Notes under the pieces: model-generated
Databases searched by the model: none
What the model saw: the letters and a program-made list of their open reading frames with translations, nothing else
What the model was told of the DNA's origin: nothing
Assembly (NCBI GenBank): GCA_031308135.1
Contig: JAHLJT010009419.1
Coordinates: 66,957,723 to 67,021,722, forward strand
DNA: 64,000 nt
Reading direction: 5' to 3'
Source of the DNA: Acheta domesticus
Lineage: Eukaryota > Arthropoda > Insecta > Orthoptera > Gryllidae
Shown: one piece after another, positions 35,059-46,307 of the stretch
Layout of the letters: every line of letters starts with the position of its first letter
Position numbering within the stretch: position 1 is the first letter of the stretch
Translations under genes and position numbers: made by a program

Positions 35059-35151
35059 AATATCACTCTAATTGCTGTGTTAGCCGGTAAATTCACTCCT
35101 CGCTACGCGAGTCGTGAATTTACCGGCTAGCACAGCACTTCTCGTGATATT
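35059..35151. repeat. Strong palindrome / stem-loop
   Basis: Arms gctgtgttagccggtaaatt.. (35074-35096) and its complement (35114-35136) pair over 23 bp with one mismatch. Outer arms aatatcac (about 35059-35066) and gtgatatt (35144-35151) and an inner ctcgc/gcgag pair extend the structure. The position within AT-rich DNA makes the GC-containing stem stand out. Confidence 0.85.
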
Positions 35152-35159
35152 ACTTACGA

Positions 35160-36904
35160 TAAAAGCATTAGCCTCGTAATTAAAAGAGGGTTTGGTTGTA
35201 TATTACGACGTAAATTATCTATTTTTGAATCTATATAATTTATTTTTACCACTTCTAATTATTAAAGATTTAGTATTCGTATTTCTTATTTCACTATAAA
35301 ATAAAATGTATTCTCAAAAGTAATTTTCATCTCAGTATTTATCATCTCATAGCTTAATTTAGAAATTATTACGCATATTTTCGTCTATCGTCAATTTTTT
35401 GGCACCTCAATGGAAGAATTTGGAACCTCTAAATCCGAAGTCTATTAATTTTAAGGAAAATATCACTATGCAGAGACGACATACAAATAGTTTTCCAACC
35501 CCTCCCAAAAGTTGTGCTTGAAAATTTTCTTATCATTTGCGGCGCACAGGTTGCGCGGGACTCTTCGTCCATTACTTAAGAAACTGAATTATTTATTGCA
35601 AGAGATAACGAGAACTTCTTCACACACACACAGGAAGCCACCCCAGGCCAACACTAAGTGAAAGGTTTCACGAAGAGATGACAAATATCTGCTCCTCAAC
35701 CGCAATCAGGGGGCAATATGTGTAAATGGAGCAAAATATGTACTTGTAAGTCAACGCGCACCTTTAAGGGTTGCTCCATGTTGAGTGTTATCTTCAATTT
35801 AATTAAAAGAAATATTATTTACCGAATTTCTATGGTTAAAAATTACTACATCATTGCAAATGTGTAAAAATATACATGGCTGGTTTTCATTTTCGTGTAC
35901 ATACTATGTAATGGCCTTAATTGAAATGCATGAAAGTCCAAGTTTCATTTGAGAACCCGCAGAAACCAATTTCATTTGATGGCAAAGAATGTCTCAATTT
36001 CAAAAAGAGACCGCAATATGCTACCACTTTCCGCTTCGAGTGATTATTGGTATCCATGGTTCCTTTCCGTGGTGATTTAAAGTAAATACTTCTCATTCCC
36101 AATTCCATTCCTATGATATTATCCCATGGGCTTCAATCATATGAAAATATTCTTATTCGATAACCATTTCGATGTAAATGTTGCGTAAGGGGCAACATAC
36201 TTCCTTGTTCAAATGTACAGAAAATGTTATTTTCCAGGAGTCAGAGGGCTACTTTCTCCGGTAAGAAGTAAAATTTCTTTTTGAAAAGAACCTTGTTGGG
36301 GTGATATAGATTTTTGGAATGGTACCGTCCAAGCGCTTTCAATTGCCGCAGTGTTGTCGGATGAATTGAATGTAATTTCCCTAAACGTCGGGAGGCACTT
36401 TTTAAAAACAGTTTTCTAGAAAGTATAATTTCATTCACCCTCTAGTGAGAGCCCAGAAAATTCATGTGGACCCTAGAGGTATTTCAACACCTGGAACCAA
36501 AATTTTAGTTTACCACATGGATGTTAACGAGTCAAAATAACTATTTCGCGAGAAATAAGGATGAATGAGAACAAATAATGATTAATTTACAAATAATTTT
36601 ATTTATTACGCTATAAATAGTTTAAATAAAGCAACCACATTCTTCTGAAAGCTATTTCTATCCCTGCTAAATAATCTTGCATTGAGCTTGATTTGAGTGA
36701 GCTGTTGAAGGAGGGCTATTTTTGTTTTTAGAAAAGTAAATTCTATTGTGGCCTTTATCAAATTAAGTTTTTGATGTATTAATACCAAGAACTGACTTAA
36801 AATCAATGATAATTTGGTAATTCAATTGCTTCCAAAAATTGTTAACCCAAGTTAAAATGTAGTAAAAACTTTACATTTTCAAAATTTACGTAAAAAGATA
36901 TTTA
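35160..36904. other. No gene seen
   Basis: AT-rich with short unmatched frames. A short CA run lies at about 35618-35630. Confidence 0.5.
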
Positions 36905-37150
36905 TTAGCAGATCTGGGTAGGAGAGGTCGATAAGGCGGACGAGTTATACCAACTTCTACTCGAAGGGTCGCCAGTTCGAATCCCGCGTTCCACCTGGAT
37001 ATGTGCAAGTGCAGAAATGTCGAGGCTTTTTCAAACCGCCCTGTAACCACATGAAATCAACTTTCCGCACCTTCTCCCGCTGTAGTGACAAGTGGAGAGC
37101 GATGAGAGGAGAGTCTCCCCACCGACTAGTAGAGTAAAGCCCAGTCAATT
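36905..37150 (+). repeat. tRNA-derived SINE (Leu/Ser-like head)
   Basis: The head at about 36917-36998 looks like a type II tRNA: a 5' strand ggtagga, aggtcgataaggcg in the A-box position, a long variable-arm-like stretch, a B box agttcgaatcccg and a 3' strand ttccacc that can pair with the 5' end. The D arm is degenerate, so a working tRNA is unlikely. A non-tRNA body continues to about 37150. Confidence 0.5.
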
Positions 37151-37167
37151 AATCCCCGCACGATTAC

Positions 37168-37470
37168 GTGCAGGACCAGCTTAGGTGGCTCAGGGCATTA
37201 ACTGATGTCATTAGGGTGCTTCCGTTCGGAAGGTCTTCGTTCCCGACCGTCAGAATTTTCGACACTCACAACAGAGCTAGGTCGAATTCAGGCGTTAGCT
37301 GGAGGAGAATTCTAGCGGCTGGCTGCTTTTATGGGCAGTTTTCCGTGATTTTTTCTGTCACCATCAAGCGAATGCCGGAGCAGTACCCCAGTGTCGTCAA
37401 GGTAAATGCCATGAGCGGGAGTCCGTTGAACTAATGCCACGACGAAATCGGTCCTTCACGCAGTTCATAA
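37168..37470 (+). repeat. tRNA-derived SINE, second type
   Basis: The A-box-like ggtggctcagggcattaac (37180s) and B-box-like ggtcttcgttcccgacc (37230s) are followed by a body sharing agcgaatgccggagcagta with the SINE at 85-395. It lies directly after the SINE at 36905-37150, and the two may be a composite. Confidence 0.55.
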
Positions 37471-37506
37471 CCCCGCCATCAGACAACCCCATTCCTATTT
37501 TAAAAC

Positions 37507-38186
37507 GGCGGGGTTACTACTCCTAATAGTTCCCTTTCCCGACGTTAGTTGCGCAGAGAAGCTATTGGTTAAAATCTCTTATGTTTTGAAAATTGAAGAA
37601 AATCAATTATTTTCCGCGTCTTCCTACAACTACAATTATGAAAACACAATTTTTTTCTTAATGAAATATGTTCATAGAAACATCATCAAATAAGGTCATG
37701 TCCGTTTTTTTCAAAAACATGGATATTTTCTGTGAAATTTTGAGTCCAACACAGGCAATTTTTATTTTCTTTAAACTACATTTTCTTTAAACTACATTTT
37801 CTTAAAAACCGCACATTTTAACAAAACCAATAAAGTATTTATTTAAATGGCCGACTTATGCCCTTTCATGAATAAACACAATTATATTTACTATACTTTT
37901 TTATTTATTCATTCTCAGTCATGTAAGGTCTTTTATTTCTTCATAAAGCATTCTAAATATTCTTGATGAGAAAATGTTGAAGCTGTTGGCCACTTCAAGA
38001 TCCCTTTATAAAACGCTTGGTTCTCTTCAAAAATATCCCTGAGTTTTTTTTTCGTGAATTGTTACATTAGAGCAGTGATGTCAAGGTCTTCTACTGGTAG
38101 CAGTGACACGCGTCGTGGCTCCGTTGTATGCCACGAGGTACTCTGCGCAACTAGCGTCGGGAAAGGGAACTATTAGTAACCCCACC
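37507..38186. mobile_element. 680-bp inverted-repeat element (MITE-like)
   Basis: The left terminus ggcggggttact...aatagttccctttcccg..gttagttgcgcagag is mirrored at 38141-38186, with about 42 paired bases and one 6-bp insertion (actcct) in the left arm. The interior is AT-rich and non-coding, and its start (ttgaagaaaatc..ttttccgcgtcttcctacaac) resembles the interior of the foldback-like family near 39400. No target duplication is evident. Confidence 0.75.
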
Positions 38187-38868
38187 TTCCTCTTGGTTGA
38201 AATTTATGCCCACCTCCTAATTTTATGTTCTTCTTCTCACTGTCGGTCCCTTCGGGTCAAAAGATTAAAATAACTACACAGAGAAACATACTCTGCTTGC
38301 ATTCAAGAAAGATTTGGTAATGTTAAGCACATTCTGGGTTAGTCATGTCGACAAAAATATTTACGTTAATAAGCTGATAACTATACTAATATATTTCTCT
38401 CCTGTGATTATTTCACTTAAACCTGCAGCGTCAAAAATGAGAAAAATCGACATATTTGATTTAGTTCAGTTATTTCCAGTCATTGATGCTGCCTGAATAA
38501 TCAGACAACTTGCCTTACCTCGTTAGGATTTCTGATTTTAAGAAATTTACGTGATGTTCGTTAAAGAAGAAGAAAGAAGAAAACGTTTCATAAAATTTAT
38601 GTGATCAACCAGAGGGAATTAAATTCTCTGGTTATTCAAAAATGTAGAGAATCTTTCAGAGAATTCAGCAGTATCAATATCTCATTTTCAGCCAAATGTC
38701 GAATTATCAGCTTATTCACTGAGGTCAAAGAAATTTTCCTCGGATTCTAGCAGAACAAAACATTTCAAGGAGAAACACGTTCATTGCGGTAATTCACATA
38801 TTCTTCACGACGAAGACGAGCTCTTTTAATCTTCTCGATTTCGTAACTTTCTGTTCTCCATTCTCCCC
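38187..38868. other. No gene seen
   Basis: AT-rich. A small hairpin (aaccagag/ctctggtt) lies near 38611-38637. Confidence 0.5.
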
Positions 38869-40460
38869 TTTTTACTTTCCCGTATACGTACGTATACACG
38901 GAGTGATATACGTAGTATATGGAAAGTTATGTAATGCTGCGCGAAAAAATGGCCAATTTTCGCCGGAAAAAAATTAATTGCCGGGCCGTGAAAACAAAGA
39001 AGTGGATAAAACCAGTTGCTAAATTAAAAAAACAAAATCCCCTAACACGTGGGGTAGCCAGAAACCCAGTTTTGTGGGTCCTTGATACCGAAAAACCGAT
39101 TGAAAGGAAAACGTCCGCCTGTCCGTCTGTGAACACTGCTAGCGCCTAAACCATACGTACGATTTCTTCCAAAATGGATATTACCCCGTCGATCTGATTC
39201 TAGTCAAAGCTTTGAGATTTTGAAAAAGATTCTTCAAAATTACGAAGTACTTTACATGAAGCCCCCGGGGATTTTCAAAACTTTCTCTAACACAGGTCCA
39301 ATTTTTTTCTTTACATGTTTTGTATGAATAGAGTAAAATACACTTATTACATGGCATAGGTCCGATTTTCACAGATAACTCTGAATTTTCGAAAATTGTG
39401 AAAGTGAATTTTTTCGGCGTCTTTCTCCAACTACAAAATTGAAGATAAAGATTTTTCCTTAAAATAAAATGTGTTCTCCAAAGTGAGTTCTTTGTATAAG
39501 GTCACGTATATTGTTTTGAAAATTTTAGTAGTTTTCGCGCAATAATGCGTGCAATATGCGCAATTTTGAAATATTACAAAAACTAGATTTTCTCGAAAAC
39601 GGTTCCAAATTTTTTCTTTAAACTTTTGGTAGGGATAGTGCTAAATGTACTCTATCAGATGACATAAAAGCCACATTGTTCTATTGGTGGGTTTTTTTCA
39701 AAAATTACAAAAATGTAAATTTTTTCACATGTTTCTCACGTCGACAATATTTACATTAGCGGCGATTTTTTCACATTATTATATCTACGAGTACATATGC
39801 TTTAAATAATGTCAAGTAAAGTTTCTCGAAAACACAACCGTTTTCTGTGAAAAGTAGCTCAAAATGTCGCATTTTCAGAAACACTCAAACTCCATTTTCT
39901 CATATATGGCTGCAAATGTTTTCTTCAAACTTTTGTAACGGATAGTTCTAATTACACTCTTTAGTATAGCGTGAAGTTAATTTTGAGTTATTTTTTTGGT
40001 TTTTTCCAAAATTACATAATTGTAATTTTTTTGAAATATCTCTCACATCTTTAATATGCACATTACCAGCAATTTGTAAACATTATTATATTTGTTAGTG
40101 TAAGTGCTTCAAATAACTTTAAATAAAGTATTTTAAAAACTCGAAACTCAAAAATTTTCAGTGATAATGAGCTTCAAATTTTACATTTTTTTGTAGCGCT
40201 AAAACGCAGTTTTCTTTAAAACGGCACATTATTTTAAATAGATAATTGCCATTTAGGGCTAGGTTTTTGTGTTCTTTAATATTCGAAAATTAATGTTTTC
40301 GTTTTCCCAATAGGAAACCGAAAATTTAAGAAAATGACAAAAAAATGTACTTTTGGCGGTGATAGATGCTGTCAAATGAATGTGGCAAATCTGAAGAACT
40401 AGCCGAGACCAAAGGAAATAGTAAACTAATGCGGAAAAGTCCGTTCCATTCTGTAGCACT
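38869..40460 (+). repeat. Foldback-like repeat, unit 2 (complete forward unit)
   Basis: About 1.6 kb from tttttactttcccgtatacg to ccattctgtagcac. It carries the whole arm found at 6011-6513, then the interior found at 16562-16962, then a 3' part also found at 33540-33895 and 45180-45515. It contains no satellite and shows what an unexpanded unit looks like. Reading frames are short and unmatched. Confidence 0.75.
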
Positions 40461-40462
40461 AG

Positions 40463-43400
40463 TTACTTTCCCGTAAACGTACGTAGTGATACACGTTATG
40501 ATATACGTAGTATAGGGGAAGTTATATAATGCTGCACGAAAAAATTGCCAACTGGACGGGACGAAACTGGACGGGACGAAACTTGACTGGACGAAACTTG
40601 ACGGGACGAAACTTGACGAGACGAAACTTGTCGGGACGAAACTTGACGGGACGAAACTTGACGGGACGAAACTTGACGGGACGAAACTTGACGGGACGAA
40701 ACTTGACGGGACGAAATTTGACGGGACGAAACTTGACTGGACGAAACTTGACTGGACGAAACTTGACTGGACGAAACTTGACTGGACGAAACTTGACTGG
40801 ACGAAACTTGACTGGACGAAACTTGACTGGACGAAACTTGACTGGACGAAACTTGACTGGACGAAACTTGACTGGACGAAACTTGACTGGACGAAACTTG
40901 ACTGGACGAAACTTGACGGGACGAAACTTGACTGGACGAAACTTGACGGGACGAAACTTGACGGGACGAAACTTGACTGGACGAAACTTGACGGGACGAA
41001 ACTTGACGGGACGAAACTTGACGGGACGAAACTTGACTGGACGAAACTTGACGGGACGAAACTTGTCGGGACGAAACTTGTCGGGACGAAACTTGTCGGG
41101 ACGAAACTTGACGGGACGAAACTTGACGGGACGAAACTTGACGGGACGAAACTTGACTGGACGAAACTTGACTGGACGAAACTTGACTGGACGAAACTTG
41201 ACTGGACGAAACTTGACTGGACGAAACTTGACTGGACGAAACTTGACTGGACGAAACTTGACGGGACGAAACTTGACGGGACGAAACTTGACGGGACGAA
41301 ACTTGACGGGACGAAACTTGACGGGACGAAACTTGACGGGACGAAACTTGACGGGACGAAACTTGACGGGACGAAACTTGACGGGACGAAACTTGACGGG
41401 ACGAAACTTGTCGGGACGAAACTTGACTGGACGAAACTTGACTGGACGAAACTTGACGGGACGAAACTTGACTGGACGAAACTTGACTGGACGAAACTTG
41501 ACGGGACGAAACTTGACTGGACGAAACTTGACTGGACGAAACATGACTGGACGAAACTTGACTGGACGAAACTTGACTGGACGAAACTTGACTGGACGAA
41601 ACTTGACTGGACGAAACTTGACTGGACGAAACTTGACTGGACGAAACTTGACTGGACGAAACTTGACTGGACGAAACTTGACTGGACGAAACTTGACTGG
41701 ACGAAACTTGACTGGACGAAACTTGACTGGACGAAACTTGACTGGACGAAACTTGACTGGACGAAACTTGACTGGACGAAACTTGACTGGACGAAACTTG
41801 ACTGGACGAAACTTGACTGGACGAAACTTGACTGGACGAAACTTGACTGGACGAAACTTGACTGGACGAAACTTGACTGGACGAAACTTGACTGGACGAA
41901 ACTTGACTGGACGAAACTTGACTGGACGAAACTTGACTGGACGAAACTTGACTGGACGAAACTTGACTGGACGAAACTTGACTGGACGAAACTTGACTGG
42001 ACGAAACTTGACTGGACGAAACTTGACTGGACGAAACTTGACTGGACGAAACTTGACTGGACGAAACTTGACTGGACGAAACTTGACTGGACGAAACTTG
42101 ACTGGACGAAACTTGACTGGACGAAACTTGACTGGACGAAACTTGACTGGACGAAACTTGACTGGACGAAACTTGACTGGACGAAACTTGACTGGACGAA
42201 ACTTGACTGGACGAAACTTGACTGGACGAAACTTGACTGGACGAAACTTGACTGGACGAAACTTGACTGGACGAAACTTGACTGGACGAAACTTGACTGG
42301 ACGAAACTTGACTGGACGAAACTTGACTGGACGAAACTTGACTGGACGAAACTTGACTGGACGAAACTTGACTGGACGAAACTTGACTGGACGAAACTTG
42401 ACTGGACGAAACTTGACTGGACGAAACTTGACTGGACGAAACTTGACTGGACGAAACTTGACTGGACGAAACTTGACTGGACGAAACTTGACTGGACGAA
42501 ACTTGACTGGACGAAACTTGACTGGACGAAACTTGACTGGACGAAACTTGACTGGACGAAACTTGACTGGACGAAACTTGACTGGACGAAACTTGACTGG
42601 ACGAAACTTGACGGGACGAAACTTGACGGGACGAAACTTGAGGCGACCAAACTTGACGGGACGAAACTTGACGGGACGAAACTTGACGGGACGAAACTTG
42701 ACGGGACGAAACTTGACGGGACGAAACGGTACGGGACGAAACGGTACGGGACGAAACGGTACGGGACGAAACGGTACGGGACGAAACGGTACGGGACGAA
42801 ACGGTACGGGACGAAACGGTACGGGACGAAACGGTACGGGACGAAACGGTACGGGACGAAACGGTACGGGACGAAACGGTACGGGACGAAACGGTACGGG
42901 ACGAAACGGTACGGGACGAAACTTGATCGGATGAAACTAGACGGGACGAAACGGTACGGGACGAGACGAGATGATATTGCACGGGAAGAAACCGGAAGGG
43001 ACGAAACCGGATGGGAGGAAGCCGGACGGGTGGATGCTGGTCGGGAGGAAGCTGGACGGGACGAAGCTGGACGGGACGAAGCTGGACGGGAGGAAGCTGG
43101 ACGGGAGGAAGCTGGACGGGAGGAAGCTGGACGGGAGGAAGCTGGACGGGAGGAAGCTGGACGGGAGGAAACTGGACGGGAGGAAGCTGGACGGGAGGAA
43201 GCTGGACGGGAGGAAGCTGGACGGGAGGAAGCTGGACGGGAGGAAGCTGGACGGGAGGAAGCTGGACGGGAGGAAGCTGGACGGGAGGAAGCTGGACGGG
43301 AGGAAGCTGGACGGGAGGAAGCTGGACGGGACGAAGCTGGACGGGACGAAGCTGGACGGGACGAAGCTGGACGGGACGAAGCTGGACGGGACGAAGCTGG

Positions 43401-45515
43401 ACGGGACGAAGCTGGACGGGACGAAGCTGGACGGGACGAAGCTGCACGGGACGAAGCTGGACGGGACGAAGCTGGACGGGACGATGCTGGACGGGACGAT
43501 GCTGGACGGGACGAAGCTGGACGGGACGAAGCTGGACGGGACGAAGCTGGACGGGACGAAGCTGGACGGGACGAAGCTGGACGGGACGAAGCTGGACGGG
43601 ACGAAGCTGGACGGGACGAAGCTGGACGCTACGAAGCTTGACGGGACGAAGCTTGACGGGACGAAACTTGACGGGACGAAACTTGACGGGACGAAACTTG
43701 ACGGGACGAAACTTGACGGGACGAAACTTGACGGGACGAAACTTGACGGGACGAAACTTGACGGGACGAAACTTGACGGGACGAAACTTGACGGGACGAA
43801 ACTTGACGGGACGAAACTTGACGGGACGAAACTTGACGGGACGAAACTTGACGGGACGAAACTTGACGGGACGAAACTTGACGGGACGAAACTTGACGGG
43901 ACGAAACTTGACGGGACGAAACTTGACGGGACGAAACTTGACGGGACGAAACTTGACGGGACGAAACTTGACGGGACGAAACTTGACGGGACGAAACTTG
44001 ACGGGACGAAACTTGACGGGACGAAACTTGACGGGACGAAACTTGACGGGACGAAACTTGACGGGACGAAACTTGACGGGACGAAACTTGACGGGACGAA
44101 ACTTGACGGGACGAAACTTGACGGGACGAAACTTGACGGGACGAAACTTGACGGGACGAAACTTGACGGGACGAAACTTGACGGGACGAAACTTGACGGG
44201 ACGAAACTTGACGGGACGAAACTTGACGGGACGAAACTTGACGGGACGAAACTTGACGGGACGAAACTTGACGGGACGAAACTTGACGGGACGAAACTTG
44301 ACGGGACGAAACTTGACGGGACGAAACTTGACGGGACGAAACTTGACGGGACGAAACTTGACGGGACGAAACTTGACGGGACGAAACTTGACGGGACGAA
44401 ACTTGACGGGACGAAACTTGACGGGACGAAACTTGACGGGACGAAACTTGACGGGACGAAACTTGACGGGACATAACTGGACGGGAGGAAACTGTACGGC
44501 ATGAAACTGAATATTCCCCGGTCTATCTGTTTCTAGTCAAAGCTTTGAGATTTTGAAAAAGATTTTTCAAAATTTGGGGGTACTTTATATGAAGCTTCCA
44601 GCGGATTTTCAAAATTTTTTCCAAAACGGCTCCAATTTTTTTCTTAGGTAGGGATAGTGCTAAATGTACCCTATGAGATGACATAAACGCCATATTGCTG
44701 TATTCTTTTGGTTTTTCAAAAATTGTAAAAATGTAATTTTTTGACTTGTCTCTCACGTCGTTAATATTGACACTAGCGGCGAATTTATGAGTACATATGC
44801 CTTAAATAATGTATTACATATGTATTATATTTATGAGTACATGTGCATTAAATAATGTCAAGTAAAGTTTCTTAAAAACAGAACCGTTTTCTGTGAAAAC
44901 TAGCTCATATTTCCGTATTTTCAGAAACGCTTAAACGCCATTTTCTTGTAAATGGCTAAAAAAATATCTTCAAACATTTCGATCGGATAGTGCTAATTGC
45001 ACACTTTAATATGACGTAAAGTTTATTTTGAGGAATTTTTTTGTTTTTTCAAAAATTACACATATGTAATTTTTTAAAGGATCTCTCACTTTTTTAATAT
45101 GCACATTACTAGCAATTTGAAAACATTATTATATTTGTGAGTGTAAGTGCTTCAAATAACTTCAAATTAAATATTTTGAAAACTCAAAAAGTTCTGTGAA
45201 AATGAGCTTCAAATTTCGCATTTTTTGTAGCGCTAAAACGCAATTTTCTTTTAAACAGCACATAATTTTTAGAAGAAAATTGCCATTTAGGGCTAGGATT
45301 TTGTGTTCTTTAATATTCGAAAATTAATATTTTCGTTCTATCAATAGGAAACAGAAAAATTAAGAAAATGACAAAAAAATATACTTGTGGCGGTGATGGA
45401 TGGTAGCTGGCAAGAAAGAGTATGTGGCAATTCCGAATAGCTAGCGAAGACCCTAGGAAATAGGAAACTAATATGGGAAAGTCTGTGCCATTCTGTAGCA
45501 ACACTTGTTCTTTCT
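40463..45515 (+). repeat. Foldback-like repeat, unit 3 (split by satellite)
   Basis: Starts ttactttcccgtaaacg two bases after unit 2 ends, so units 2 and 3 are in tandem. The arm is followed only to gcacgaaaaaattgcca (about 40550), then the satellite intervenes. The unit resumes near 44508 at gaatattccccggtctatctg and continues to about 45515. About 230 bp of the arm (matching 38955-39178 in unit 2) is missing and is replaced by the satellite. Confidence 0.75.
40546..44500. repeat. 15-bp satellite, array B (about 260 units)
   Basis: Head-to-tail 15-bp units. Variants are grouped in blocks: mixed acgaaacttgac(t/g)gg at 40546-41520, almost uniform acgaaacttgactgg at 41520-42600, acgaaacggtacggg at 42720-42920, aggaagctggacggg at 43080-43320, acgaagctggacggg at 43320-43640, and uniform acgaaacttgacggg at 43650-44470. 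A disordered junction with a change of phase lies at about 42925-43030. Stop codons are absent from several frames on both strands only because the period is a multiple of 3; the long pentapeptide frames are not proteins. Confidence 0.97.
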
Positions 45516-45659
45516 TATAATCTTTAACAAAAGGCTCCATTATATTAAAAGCTTCAAAGAACAAGGCTGTTTGTATATTCACAACTGCTTATAAACCAAC
45601 AACAATGACAATCTATTGGGTTCTCCTGCTACTGTTGCTCGGAGTAAAAGACTGATAAC

Positions 45660-46299
45660 CAGCGTTGCCAAATGATTAAATGTATACCCCAGGACTGACC
45701 TTGAAAAATCCTGGTATTGTTACTTAGATTCCTAGTACCAATGACAATTGGTTTAAATTCTGAAATTGTTCAGATTATAACTCCGTTATACTTCGATTTA
45801 TTTACAGTGGCCTTTAATATATCATCAGCTGTTACTGTGTCATTCAATTGGGAGCTTAAACGTCACCAAACCCCACCGTCAATAGCTGATGATCTGTTAA
45901 AGTACACTAAATAAATCCAAGTAACTATAGGTTTTATGGCGCCCTGGAATTTCATTTAATTTCAATTTCAATTTCATTACATTTTGTACCGATAAACTAA
46001 ATGGAAGAATGACGTTCTATTCTTTTATGCTACAGCTTGTGCTAGACAAAGTCCGGCAGTGTTTTCACCAATATCATAGTTATTTGTGCTTATTGTGTGT
46101 TATTTGTTAGATTTAAAGTATTGAATGAAATATATTGTACGAATTATACATCGTCAATTATACATCATCGAATTATACATCGTCAGTAGACTTAAAATCT
46201 TGGTATTTAAACGTACCAGGATGTCTTCATCCTGGTACATGGTATCTTCATTGAAATCCTGGTAAAAATACTAGGATCCTGGTACGTCTGGCAACACTG
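45660..46299. mobile_element. hAT-type MITE, 640 bp, with 8-bp TSD
   Basis: The left end reads cagcgttgccaaat and the right end is the complement of cagtgttgccagac. They are flanked by a perfect 8-bp duplication, ctgataac (45652-45659 and 46300-46307). CAG-type ends and an 8-bp duplication are the marks of hAT elements. There is no transposase inside. Subterminal copies of a 'cctggta' motif occur in both orientations near both ends, including a perfect hairpin gtaccaggatg/catcctggtac (about 46215-46240); short repeats of an aattatacatcgtc type lie near 46140-46190. Confidence 0.85.
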
Positions 46300-46307
46300 C
46301 TGATAAC

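Noticed and set aside
36917..36998. Functional tRNA-Leu/Ser gene
   Set aside because: The D arm and variable region are degenerate, no clear anticodon loop could be set, and a SINE-like body follows.
40546..44500. CRISPR-like array
   Set aside because: There are no spacers: the units are contiguous 15-bp repeats in a eukaryotic transposon-rich context.
40326..44504. Very long open frames (up to 983 codons) on both strands
   Set aside because: They exist only because the satellite period (15 bp) is a multiple of 3. They overlap in several frames on both strands and translate to pure pentapeptide repeats.
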